Below are positions 39,302 through 47,865 of a stretch of 64,000 nt of DNA, in pieces (the first letter of the stretch is position 1; every line of letters begins with the position of its first letter). The translations under genes and the position numbers were made by a program. Below the pieces are notes generated by a model that was not told the origin of the DNA, ran no database searches, and saw only the letters and a list, made by a program, of their open reading frames with translations. Source of the stretch: Paenibacillus amylolyticus (GTDB taxonomy: Bacteria; Bacillota; Bacilli; Paenibacillales; Paenibacillaceae). The DNA lies in the NCBI RefSeq assembly GCF_029689945.1, contig NZ_CP121451.1, forward strand, positions 3,348,001 through 3,412,000, written 5' to 3'.

Positions 39302-41284
39302 ATGGAGGCTGACCTAGGATTGTCTACACAACGTTATCCTTTTGCATATGATCCGGCTGAACCTTTTGTATCCCGTCTGGGAGAATGGGTTGCCGATGTT
39401 TTTTACGATATTTTGCCTGAGTCCGGCTTCGAGGTACGGGATGAACAGATTTTTATGGCGTACCAGCTCGAACGGACCTATGGAGATAAAAAGACCATTA
39501 TGGCGGAGGCCGGTGTCGGAACAGGTAAGACGTTAGTCTATCTGCTCTACGCGGTCTGTTATGCACGTTATACGGGCAAACCGGCGGTAATTGCTTGTGC
39601 CGATGAGTCCTTGATTGAACAGCTTGTGAAGCCCGGCGGAGATATTGCGAAGCTGGCTGCACATCTGGATCTGGAAGTGGACGCACGTCTGGGTAAGTCC
39701 CCTGACCAATACGTCTGCCTGAACAAATTAAGTGCGGTGCGATTCGCGGATGAGGATGCGCCTGTTATTGAAGAAGTGCATGAAAGTCTGCCGGATTTTG
39801 TGAATACGCCGGGTACACTTCAAGCCTTCCATCCGTATGGAGACCGCAAACAGTATCCGCATCTGAACGATCGTCAGTGGAACAAAATCAACTGGGACCC
39901 GTTCCAGGATTGTTTTGTATGTCCAAAAAGACAACGCTGTGGCCTGACGCTGTCGCGTGACCATTACCGTCGTTCCAAAGACATCATCATCTGTTCCCAT
40001 GATTATTACATGGAGCATGTGTGGACCTATGATGCACGCAAACGCGAGGGACAACTGCCACTGCTGCCGGATCACAGCTCGGTTGTATTTGATGAAGGAC
40101 ATTTGCTGGAAGAAGCAGCCCTGAACGCACTGAGCTACAAGCTGAAACACCGGATTTTCGAGGAACTCGTGACTCGTCTGCTTGAAGGAGAGATTCGTGA
40201 ATCCCTCGCAGAGCGTGTGGATGAAGCGATTGAGAGTAGTGAGCGACTGTTCCGCATGTTGGATACGTATACGGTGGCGATTCCGGGATCGGAACGGAAA
40301 GAGGTTCGGGTAGAAGCTCCGTTGCTGCGTGAGATTGAACGTCTGACCAACATATTGGATGCCATTGGCGAAGAACTGGTATTTGAGAGCGGATTGTTCT
40401 CGCTGGATGGGTACCAGATGCGTGTCGTCGAAGAACATCTGGACATGATTCAGACCGCACTTGCGTTGTTCCGCAAGGAAGATGGCTACATCTGTTGGGC
40501 AGAAGAAAACGAAGACGAGACAACATTATCGATTATGCCGCGTACGGTGAAGGAAATGCTGAATGAGCGTGTGTTCAACACAGGTATTCCAATCGTGTTC
40601 TCTTCCGCAACGTTATCTGTGGATAGTTCATTCCGTTATGTGGCGGATAGCCTGGGCATTGATGATTTTGTATCGTTCTCGGTGGCTTCTCCTTATGATT
40701 ACGCGGACAAAATGAAGATGAGGATTGCTGATGAAGCTGTACCGGGTCACCCGGAGAATGAAAATCGCATGCGTGACGCGGTATCTTTACTTCAGGAGAG
40801 CGGAGGACGTGCGCTGATTCTGTTCCGTACGATGGAGGAGTTACAGGCGTTCAAGCAGGACATTGTCCATGTACCTGAAGCAGAAGGTTTACGCTTTATG
40901 TATGAGGGCGACCGAGAGATCAGTGATCTGATTGCGGCATTCCAGCAGGATGAGGAAAGTGTACTGTGCTCCGTTAATCTGTGGGAAGGACTGGACGTGC
41001 CAGGACCGTCATTATCCAATGTCATGATCTGGTCGCTTCCGTATCCACCACAAGACCCTGTTTTCAATGCAAAACGCAGTGCGTCAGCAGCACCATACGA
41101 GGAGATCGATCTTCCGTATATGCTCTTGCGTGTGAAGCAAGGTCTCGGACGTCTGATTCGGACAAGCACGGATTCCGGTTCCGCGGTCATTCTCGATGAA
41201 TCGCTGTATACCAAAAAGGAAGCCAAAGACCGCATTGCGGCTCTGCTTCCTGAAGGTGTAGAATGGACAACCCTGACACACTGA
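39302..41284 (+). CDS. DinG/XPD-like ATP-dependent helicase with Fe-S cluster cysteines
   Basis: 660 residues of the superfamily 2 DinG/YoaA type. Walker A is AEAGVGTGKTLVYLL (about residue 67). Four cysteines, in QYVC and FQDCFVCPKRQRCG, fit the [4Fe-4S] cluster of this class. VVFDEGHLLEEAA is the DEAH box. SSATLSVDSSFRYV, LCSVNLWEGLDVPG and QGLGRLIRTSTDSG are the later helicase motifs. It likely unwinds 5'-tailed DNA or D/R-loops. No LexA box is visible upstream, so SOS control is not supported. ATG 39302 or TTG 39320 may be the start. Confidence 0.88.
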   Translation: MEADLGLSTQRYPFAYDPAEPFVSRLGEWVADVFYDILPESGFEVRDEQIFMAYQLERTYGDKKTIMAEAGVGTGKTLVYLLYAVCYARYTGKPAVIACADESLIEQLVKPGGDIAKLAAHLDLEVDARLGKSPDQYVCLNKLSAVRFADEDAPVIEEVHESLPDFVNTPGTLQAFHPYGDRKQYPHLNDRQWNKINWDPFQDCFVCPKRQRCGLTLSRDHYRRSKDIIICSHDYYMEHVWTYDARKREGQLPLLPDHSSVVFDEGHLLEEAALNALSYKLKHRIFEELVTRLLEGEIRESLAERVDEAIESSERLFRMLDTYTVAIPGSERKEVRVEAPLLREIERLTNILDAIGEELVFESGLFSLDGYQMRVVEEHLDMIQTALALFRKEDGYICWAEENEDETTLSIMPRTVKEMLNERVFNTGIPIVFSSATLSVDSSFRYVADSLGIDDFVSFSVASPYDYADKMKMRIADEAVPGHPENENRMRDAVSLLQESGGRALILFRTMEELQAFKQDIVHVPEAEGLRFMYEGDREISDLIAAFQQDEESVLCSVNLWEGLDVPGPSLSNVMIWSLPYPPQDPVFNAKRSASAAPYEEIDLPYMLLRVKQGLGRLIRTSTDSGSAVILDESLYTKKEAKDRIAALLPEGVEWTTLTH

Positions 41285-41374
41285 TGACTGAATTTTAAAT
41301 CATACAAAATCGTACTAAATCCTACATTTACATTAGATTATGCGTTCTAATCGGGCCGAAATGGCTCCCATCAG

Positions 41375-41434
41375 AAAAAGCTCTTGTTCTCAACGGATAC
41401 ATCATCCGTATGTGAGCAAGAGCTTTTTTTTTCA
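41375..41434 (+). terminator. Strong terminator after the helicase gene
   Basis: AAAGCTCTTG pairs with CAAGAGCTTT, with a nested ACGGAT/ATCCGT stem, followed by nine T's. Confidence 0.92.
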
Positions 41435-41852
41435 TTTTGATATTTTGATGGTTCATCCAAAGGACTATTCTTCCCTTTTTTTCGAGGGATTTTCCCTCGC
41501 CCCCAATCGCTCCAAAATTCTAACGAACCTACCACACCTTATTAGCGTGATAATTAAGTGATGTCAAGTCTAACGAATCTCAGTAACGTTATCCCGTCCA
41601 AAATGGCTTTTCAACCTAGTAATCGACCGAATTTGGAGAAATAACATCGCTATGATTCGTTACCTGCCAGAACAGCGCGAATAGGAGTGAATAGCGTGTG
41701 TCAGGTTCATTAGGAGCAATGAGCGCTAAATGAACACGACATGAGTGAGTACTAAATGAATGCTCATAAGGGAAAGGGAGGGCCTCTGTCATGCTCATGA
41801 CTTATGGAAGTGTCCCTTTTTTGATGTGTACAGATTTTAAATTTTAGCTTTG
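41435..41852. other. Intergenic region with one hairpin
   Basis: No gene seen. AAAGGGA (about 41773) and TCCCTTTTTT (about 41813) enclose a GTCAT-GCTC-ATGAC hairpin, which may terminate transcription rightward or act on the 3' side of cysK. Confidence 0.4.
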
Positions 41853-42809
41853 TTAAAAAATACCCATGCTCAGATACCGCTCCCCGGTATCCGGCGCAAT
41901 GCAGAGCACCCGGTGCCCCGGCCCCAGTTCCTTCGCGATGCGAAGGGAGGCCCACACCGAAGCGCCAGAGGAAGGGCCGAGCAACAGCCCTTCCCGGGCA
42001 GCGAGCTGCCGCATCGTATCCAGTGCGTCCTCATCGGACACCTGGATGATGGCATCCCACACGTCGGTATTCAGGATGTCCGGAATGAACCCCGGACTTG
42101 TACCGACGAGTTTGTGTGGTCCGGGCTCGCCACCGGACAACACCGGAGAACCTTTGGGCTCCACCGCATAGATACGGATATCGGGCAACTGCTTGCGCAG
42201 TTCCTCCCCGGTTCCGGTAATGGTTCCGCCGGTTCCCGCTGTGGCAATAAAAGCATCCAGCTTGCCATCCATCTGCTGCATAATCTCGGGAGCGGTCGTG
42301 ATCCGGTGAATATCCGGGTTCGCCTGATTCTCGAACTGCTGCGGAATGAAGCTGCCCGGAATGTCTGCCTGAAGCTCTTTCGCTTTGCGAATTGCGCCGG
42401 GCATCCGCTCCGCAGCAGGGGTGAGCACCACATCTGCGCCGTAGGCTTTCAGAATGTTGATACGTTCCTTGGACATATTGTCCGGCATGATCAGAATGGC
42501 TTTATATCCTTTGGCAGCAGCATTCATCGCAAGACCGATGCCGGTATTGCCGCTGGTCGGTTCGATGATGGTTGCGCCAGGGTGCAAGTGTCCTGATCGT
42601 TCAGCCTGAACAATTAGGTTATAGGCGGCACGGTCTTTGACGCTGCCGCTGGGGTTAAAGTATTCCAGTTTCACATATACCTCAGCGGAGTCGCTGTCTG
42701 TGAGTCTGTTCAGTTTAACGGCAGGTGTCTGGCCGATCAGTTCGGTCACATCTGCGGCAATGCCTGTATGTGCGGGTGTTCGTTTAATCGAATGTGTATT
42801 GAAATCCAT
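41853..42809 (-). CDS. cysK: Cysteine synthase (O-acetylserine sulfhydrylase)
   Basis: 318 residues of the PLP fold-type II family. LEYFNPSGSVKDRAAYNLI carries the PLP lysine, EPTSGNTGIGLAMNAA is the substrate loop, ATAGTGGTITGTGEEL binds PLP phosphate, and VEPKGSPVLSGG closes the site. It makes cysteine from O-acetylserine and sulfide. ATG 42809 lies nine bases after AAGGAG. The gene is visibly richer in GC than its surroundings, so it may have a different origin. The partner serine acetyltransferase is not in the window. Confidence 0.92.
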   Translation of the reverse strand: MDFNTHSIKRTPAHTGIAADVTELIGQTPAVKLNRLTDSDSAEVYVKLEYFNPSGSVKDRAAYNLIVQAERSGHLHPGATIIEPTSGNTGIGLAMNAAAKGYKAILIMPDNMSKERINILKAYGADVVLTPAAERMPGAIRKAKELQADIPGSFIPQQFENQANPDIHRITTAPEIMQQMDGKLDAFIATAGTGGTITGTGEELRKQLPDIRIYAVEPKGSPVLSGGEPGPHKLVGTSPGFIPDILNTDVWDAIIQVSDEDALDTMRQLAAREGLLLGPSSGASVWASLRIAKELGPGHRVLCIAPDTGERYLSMGIF

Positions 42810-43090
42810 GAAGTACAACTCCTTGATTAATAAGACGTTGAGCGTATATCCAGATCAAAATCAATTCATGCCTTATTGGAATGGTTGGATATCTCTATTC
42901 CATCTTAATGAACACAGCTAGCGGTGGTCAACCTGTTTTGATTCAGGTCGAGGGACTCGGAACCACAGGGGCAGTGAATAGGACAAAGCAAGCAAGGCTT
43001 GGATTCAAACGAAATGACGGATACACGGGTGCAGATCCATTTGTGATGACAACAGGGGATATGCCCAGGTTCAATATGGTCAGAGTTGTA

Positions 43091-43473
43091 TCAAGTCTGC
43101 GCCAAATCCATCTGCAGATGCCGACTGAGTTCTTTTTTGACTTCGTTTCGAGCGAACGTCCATAACATGTAGAAACGTTGCCAATACCCCTGCACATGTA
43201 CAAGGTTTCGATTCCATCCGCTTCACGTTTCTCCTCCAGAACTTTGACACCACGTGTTCTCATCTGTTTACGAAGGACCAACATCTCCTTGAGCACATTG
43301 TTCTGGATGCGGGTCAGCGACAGAATGTAGACTTCAGGCATCTTAAGCTGCAGCGTATCCAAAGTTCGAATATCCCGTTCAAGCACATCCAGCAATAACG
43401 TGCGCACAACCAGACCTTTAATTATTCGATGGTCTTCATCCGCAGGGGATGGAGCAGAAGTTGAGGATGTCAT
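43091..43473 (-). CDS. Small SOS-controlled protein, YhjD-like (frameshift near 43187)
   Basis: Read as given, the frame runs to 42943 with an unlikely tail. One extra G (C on the plus strand, CCCC near 43187) gives YMCRGYWQRFYMLWTFARNEVKKELSRHLQMDLAQT and a stop at 43091, 127 residues in all. The helical body (IIKGLVVRTLLLDVLERDIRTLDTLQLKMPEVYILSLTRIQ) resembles, from memory, the YhjD family of Bacillus. A LexA box 43 bases upstream makes it part of the damage response. Function unknown. Confidence 0.65.
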
Positions 43474-43515
43474 ATGTTCACTTCCTTAACCTTTAATTGG
43501 AATTCTTTATTTACA

Positions 43516-43527
43516 GAACATGTGTTC
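43516..43527 (-). promoter_or_regulatory. LexA (SOS) box of the YhjD-like gene
   Basis: GAACATGTGTTC fits GAAC-N4-GTTC exactly and is close to a full palindrome. It lies 43 bases before the gene start, next to an AT-rich stretch suited to a promoter. Confidence 0.8.
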
Positions 43528-43854
43528 CTATATTATAATCAATATATGTAATGGAGATACACAATACAACCGAGAATTATTGGAAGCCCAATTACCGTAT
43601 TCTCCTGCAGATACAGATAGCTAATGAGACTCGAGAGTTGAGGACAAGCCCAATCCAAAATTAGGTATAATTTTTGGCTTTTGCAGGAAACCTAAAGCCA
43701 TAAACCAAACACCTAGGCAATATAAGTTCTTAGATAAGTGATGTAGAAGGAACGAATTAAAGAAGTAAGAAGTGAATTAATGAGGATGAATTGGTGTCGC
43801 ACTTGATGCTCTCCAAGAGAGAATGCAGATTTATTTTGACGAAAAATGGGCAAC

Positions 43855-43884
43855 AGAAAAGCCCCTGCCTTGGGCGGCGGGGCC
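43855..43884 (-). terminator. Terminator of the TIR operon
   Basis: On the minus strand GCCCCGCC pairs with GGCAGGGGC, followed by TTTTCTG. A second GC hairpin (GCCGGTGCAGCGGC) lies just before it. 43528-43854 shows no gene. Confidence 0.7.
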
Positions 43885-43933
43885 TATGGAATACTGCCGG
43901 TGCAGCGGCAGGCTTGATGATGTGTGCAAAAGA

Positions 43934-44165
43934 TTACGCAAGATATTGAGGCTTTTCGTAGAACGCCTCTTTTTCAAGGATGACCTTATACGGTCTTTCC
44001 TTGCCCTTTAGGGAGGGCCCTATGGTCGTTAGCGGTACGGCCGGCTTGTGGAAACGATCTTCTTCCTTGGGTTCCGGAACCGGTCGTGATGATTCGGGCG
44101 CAGAACTGAGGCGTACCTTTTTCGCTGCCCCAGCGCTTGCTTATTTTTTTCGTTTCCGGTTTCAT
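43934..44165 (-). CDS. Small basic protein translationally coupled to the TIR gene (about 76 aa, probable frameshift)
   Basis: Its ATG overlaps the TIR stop as ATGA. The opening reads MKPETKKISKRWGSEK. If one A of the GAAAAAGG run near 44116 is removed, the frame continues as VRLSSAPESSRPVPEPKEED and ends ILEKEAFYEKPQYLA at 43934, followed by a terminator. The protein is Lys/Glu/Pro-rich with no membrane helix or known domain. Without the correction a 63-residue product would result. Coupling suggests a partner, regulator or antidote of the TIR protein. Confidence 0.5.
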
Positions 44166-45199
44166 TCCGGTTCGCCTCCTAACAAATCGTTGATGGCGTT
44201 GAACAGTTGACGATTCTGCAGGTCAATCTGCTGAAATACCGCCTCATCCGCTTCAATATGTCCAATAATGTGAACGGTGATTACATACCTCTTGGCTACA
44301 GGATAGCATAGCAGATACTCTTTCTCAAGGTAATCATCGTACAGATTGATCTTGATCTTGTTTTCCCGGTAAGAATCAATCACCAGGATGCGCTTGGGAT
44401 CATCCGGTTGTTTGTCGTCATTAGCGGACAAGTCATACTTTCTCCCCGGTTCTCCAACATTACCACATAATTGCTCAATATAACCACTATCATCTGTACG
44501 GTATATCGCTGTGCCACGTACGGCAAATGGAGGGTGAGAGACAAAGGCGGTGCGCAGGGCATCGCTCATTCGCTCCAGCATTTGGGCATCCGCTTTGCGG
44601 GTACGCAGCAATTCCCTAAAGAACCGCAGCAATTTGAACAGTTGTAACCGTGCTTCCCCCTCAGTACGCTTGTGCTTCTCAATGATATTCTCCAATTCTG
44701 GATCACTCCAGCGTCCTTGTTCCTCAATACTGTCTGCAATTTTGGAACATGCCACCGAGACCGCTGGTGCCCACTTCCCGTCAGAACGAATTTCATACAC
44801 AAGTGGATTTAGACCCAGCAAATCTGTGGGCATACGAAGTCCCTCGACCTTGGTCGTGTCCTTCATGTCCGTAATATCTTCAGGAAGAATGAAAAAAATA
44901 CGCTTACGTCCCAGACGGCCCATAAACAGACCCATTTCCAGCATTGTATTATCCCGGACCGACGCGTAGTACTTTCCGCGAATTTTGGATATATCATCCG
45001 GATGAAAAATAAAAATGGCAAAGTCAGTTGTGCGAACTTCTGCTTCCAGGTCGTCCATGGTATAGCTGCTTGGATTAAATACCCCGGAGTACCAAGGGGT
45101 AACTTCGGCTGAAAAACGTAAATTTTCGTGTACTGCGGCTGCAATCGGCTTCGCTTCCAGCGAGCAGCCAATAAAGACTCTTGGCTTTAACGTTTTCAT
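44162..45199 (-). CDS. TIR-domain protein (CAP12/Pycsar-type TIR) with C-terminal GAF-like sensor
   Basis: 345 residues. Positions about 5-130 match the predicted nucleotide-binding TIR-like family (PF10137): KPRVFIGCSLEAKPIAAAVHENL, WYSGVFNPSSYTMDDLE, TDFAIFIFHPDD and VRDNTMLEMGLFMGRLGRKRIFFIL, whose Glu is the expected NAD-cleaving residue. A charged linker (about 165-205) leads to a domain with GAF-like features (HPPFAVRGTAIYRTDDSGYIEQLCG; EYLLCYPVAKRYVITVHIIGHIEADEA). ATG 45199 follows GAGGCGG. Proteins with this TIR class are NADase effectors of phage-defence systems, usually triggered by a cyclic nucleotide. No cyclase gene is adjacent, so the C-terminal domain may sense the trigger directly. 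Confidence 0.8.
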   Translation of the reverse strand: MKTLKPRVFIGCSLEAKPIAAAVHENLRFSAEVTPWYSGVFNPSSYTMDDLEAEVRTTDFAIFIFHPDDISKIRGKYYASVRDNTMLEMGLFMGRLGRKRIFFILPEDITDMKDTTKVEGLRMPTDLLGLNPLVYEIRSDGKWAPAVSVACSKIADSIEEQGRWSDPELENIIEKHKRTEGEARLQLFKLLRFFRELLRTRKADAQMLERMSDALRTAFVSHPPFAVRGTAIYRTDDSGYIEQLCGNVGEPGRKYDLSANDDKQPDDPKRILVIDSYRENKIKINLYDDYLEKEYLLCYPVAKRYVITVHIIGHIEADEAVFQQIDLQNRQLFNAINDLLGGEPE

Positions 45200-45608
45200 C
45201 AATCCGCCTCGCTTAAACGGTAGTGGGATTCAATTGTTATATTATACCATAAACAGCAGAGTAAGTATGGAAACGTCTGAACTGGACAAAGATTAAGCCG
45301 ATTACGTTTGCTATAGTGTATGTATAAAAGGAAAATGATTCCTTTAAAAAGCGCCAAAAAATAAAAAAAGGCCCCAAATTGTCACAGTTGGGTGACTGAC
45401 AGTTATTTTTGGAAGCTTTGGTCATAGAATAAAGGAGCAGGTTGCACCATTAGCAAGCATTGCTTATCCTGGTGTGCCCGTACGACTGCTGGAGCAGCCC
45501 AGATGCTGCTTTATGCGCATATTTGACGGGTCGGCTGTTTAGACCCGGTCACGTTGGTGTTATATAATAGAAGAACAAGCAAGTTAGCTTTGGTGTTTAA
45601 GCAGAATC

Positions 45609-45759
45609 TTTACACGGTAACGAAGAGTGCAGAACCCGTCTGAAGAAACGAAGTGCTCGCCTTTATCAACGGATTTTCCCATTTGAAATATGGGATCAAA
45701 AAATCCGTGGATAACAGCGATCGGAAGAGGGTGCTGTAATCGAAGTGTTATAGTGTAAA
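45609..45759 (+). repeat. Dispersed palindromic element, copy E (short form)
   Basis: 151 bp between TTTACAC (45609-45615) and GTGTAAA (45753-45759). Central stem TTATCAACGGATTTT pairs with AAAATCCGTGGATAA. C-to-A on one side is matched by G-to-T on the other, and the inner hairpin is CCCAT/ATGGG instead of CCCTT/AAGGG. Tail CAGCGATCGG is conserved. 45203-45608 holds no gene, only the TIR promoter (TATAAT, minus, 45241-45246). Confidence 0.88.
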
Positions 45760-46047
45760 GTATAATGTTTAACCAAGCACAGCTAACCACAACAGAACAG
45801 AAAGGATCAGGATACCATGAGTTCCCGAAGGACAATCTCCCCAAGGACGATCTGGAAACGTTACGATCTCTCATACACATAGCGCCCCTTGTAGAGTACA
45901 CCAACCGGTTAAAAAAAACGGCTGACTCTGCGAAAGAGGGGATTGGAATGAATATTCGAAGGACGTACACGATGAGTTCTTCCAGGCTTGCCTTTTGCAG
46001 GGTACGGTCGGTCTAAAAACCAACCTACAAACTGCGAGGGAACCTGA
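45760..46047. other. Intergenic region with short doubtful frames
   Basis: Open frames here are short and unlike any family. ATG 45948 has a fair GAGGGG site but encodes only 22 residues (MNIRRTYTMSSSRLAFCRVR). It could be a leader peptide or decayed sequence. No repeat or terminator seen. Confidence 0.3.
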
Positions 46048-46782
46048 ATGAAGAGAACATCGTTAACCTTACAACACGTTAAAACAGAGGCGATCAAGTT
46101 CGCCATTATGCTGCTCGGTACATTTATTTTAGCTTTTGCCTATTATCACATTAACTTTCAGAATCATTTATCGGAGGGCGGATTTGTCGGTCTGGCCCTG
46201 CTCGGAAAATACGCAACAGGCTTATCGCCTGCCATCGGTATGTTGCTGCTGGACATTCCGGTCATGATCTTGGCCTGGTTCCTCAAAGGCTGGAAATTCA
46301 TGATTCAGGCATTGCTTGGCGTCGCTGCATTTTCCCTATTCTATGACGGCTTTGAACGATACTCCACACTGGTGATGTCGTTTAACGGAAATCTGTGGAT
46401 TCCGGCAGTTCTATCCGGCGTATTAACAGGGATAGGTGCTGGGATCGTGCTTCGATTCGGCGGAGCAACTGGCGGAGACGATATTCTCGCTGTGCTGGTT
46501 AGCCGCTGGAAGGGATGGAAGCTGGGGACTGTTTTCTTTGTCAGTGATGCTTTTGTATTGGGATTGTCGCTTTTCTTTCTTCCGGTAAAAGAAACTTTAT
46601 ATACGATTCTGGCCGTATGGATTGCCAGTAAAGTCATCACGTACGTCGTTAGTGTTCCGGCTCGCGGAACCGTGGTTACGACTTCAGCTGTGAAATTGCC
46701 GATGCCATCGGCTGCAGCCAAGGCGGTTAATGCTGCTGCGGTTTCACCACGGCCTACGGTGGCTAGAGGGGTATCTCATTGA
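46048..46782 (+). CDS. YitT-family membrane protein, short form
   Basis: 244 residues with five or six membrane helices. FALAYYHINFQNHLSEGGFVGLALL-type opening and GVLTGIGAGIVLRFGGATGGDDILA are the YitT signature. The usual C-terminal DUF2179 domain is absent; instead a 45-residue Ala/Pro/Val-rich tail follows the last helix. The ribosome site is GAGGGAACC before ATG 46048. Function unknown for the family, though its members are often annotated as transporters. Confidence 0.85.
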   Translation: MKRTSLTLQHVKTEAIKFAIMLLGTFILAFAYYHINFQNHLSEGGFVGLALLGKYATGLSPAIGMLLLDIPVMILAWFLKGWKFMIQALLGVAAFSLFYDGFERYSTLVMSFNGNLWIPAVLSGVLTGIGAGIVLRFGGATGGDDILAVLVSRWKGWKLGTVFFVSDAFVLGLSLFFLPVKETLYTILAVWIASKVITYVVSVPARGTVVTTSAVKLPMPSAAAKAVNAAAVSPRPTVARGVSH

Positions 46783-46849
46783 CCATACGTTTCAGAACAA
46801 ACCTAACTCTATATACATCCTATTCAGGACTTGATCGTTAACGTTTATA

Positions 46850-46893
46850 TAAAATCCCTTTTGTCTGTTCTACAGCAGCAAAAGGGATTTTAT
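46850..46893 (+). terminator. Terminator after the YitT gene
   Basis: AAAATCCCTTTTG pairs with CAAAAGGGATTTT, followed by ATTATA; symmetrical enough to serve both directions. Confidence 0.75.
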
Positions 46894-46984
46894 TATATTC
46901 GCTGTTGAAAGGATTGTATTCGCTAAACGGTTTCATTGGCAGATCACTGCAAATACAGCCATATTCCGATGTCACCCGATTCGT

Positions 46985-47464
46985 TCAGGGCTTGATTGAA
47001 GAAGCAATCTGACCATCCTGATTGTGGATAATGGCTCGAATATTCTGTTTGCTGCTAAGGGCTTTAGCCTTATTTACAGCTTCTGCCTTCGTATCAAATG
47101 TGGACAGATAGGTTGACTTTCCTTCTTCCTTGATTGCCCAACCAGAGTCAGTAGGGACGACATGGATATTGTCATGACTTTTGGACGAAGAGACGGGCTC
47201 GGAATGACGTCGCTCCGCAGAATTCGTAGAAGATGACGTTTTACGTTTGGAATTTTCGGAAGAAGATGTGGAGTCCGGTTTCGAACCTCCCGGTGCAGGA
47301 TGGTTTTCATCCCATTCTTCTGCCTTAGCTGTTGCTATGGCGATTGATCGCCCTTCCTCATACCCATCATCGAGCAGCGCATTGGCAATCTCAATGGCTT
47401 TGTGTCTGACACGTGGTTCCAGATTCTTCATCGATACTGGATAATCCTGTTTATTCCAAGGCAT
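46985..47464 (-). CDS. YdaT-like protein with DUF2188 domain
   Basis: 159 residues in two parts joined by a Ser-rich linker (about 60-95). The N-terminal MPWNKQDYPVSMKNLEPRVRHKAIEIANALLDDGYEEGRSIAIATAKAEEW is the YdaT/ChaB-like block. The C-terminal IHVVPTDSGWAIKEEGKSTYLSTFDTKAEAVNKAKAL is DUF2188. Both occur singly in many bacteria, often in stress-related small genes. No enzymatic role is suggested. ATG 47464 is behind AGGAGGGG. Confidence 0.8.
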   Translation of the reverse strand: MPWNKQDYPVSMKNLEPRVRHKAIEIANALLDDGYEEGRSIAIATAKAEEWDENHPAPGGSKPDSTSSSENSKRKTSSSTNSAERRHSEPVSSSKSHDNIHVVPTDSGWAIKEEGKSTYLSTFDTKAEAVNKAKALSSKQNIRAIIHNQDGQIASSIKP

Positions 47465-47514
47465 ATGAACCCCTCCTGTACAATATTGGATTAGTTGTAT
47501 ATTACCCAGTGAGG

Positions 47515-47741
47515 GCAGGGATAAACGATGAAGAGGACAGAAAGAACCAGAAGAAACGAAGCTAAAAGCTTTCTGCAGGAAAGCTACTTCGAAAGCATAT
47601 ACTTCGCCTAAAAGCTTTCTGAAGGAAAGCTACATCGGAATCACACGCTATCCCCGGAATTCCCTTTTCTAAAAGGAGTCAAAAAGTCTGGGGATAACAG
47701 CGATCTGAAGGTTAATCTGTCATCGGAGTGTCCAGTGTAAA
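47515..47741 (+). repeat. Dispersed palindromic element, copy F (two inner modules)
   Basis: About 227 bp ending in GTGTAAA (47735-47741); its left end is diverged. GAGGACAGAA and ATCTGTC arms are kept. The inner module (AAAAGCTTTCTG, AGGAAAGCTAC) occurs twice in tandem, at about 47563-47600 and 47608-47640. The stem TATCCCCGGA pairs with TCTGGGGATA and the CAGCGATC tail follows. Confidence 0.85.
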
Positions 47742-47865
47742 CATTCTTAATTTCAACTACTTATATAAAAGGATCTCGTTCCTATACTTTTGCAAACGGT
47801 AGGCGTATAATGCTGTCCATAAAAGAAATAAGTTCAATAACAGGAAGATAAAGGAGTACATACAT

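Noticed and set aside
45584..45970. 128-codon open frame on the minus strand
   Set aside because: It runs through repeat copy E and has no start signal or known domain.
2749..47741. Dispersed repeats as insertion sequences
   Set aside because: No transposase, no target-site duplications seen, and the structure is preserved by paired changes. A MITE-like origin cannot be excluded, but an IS is.
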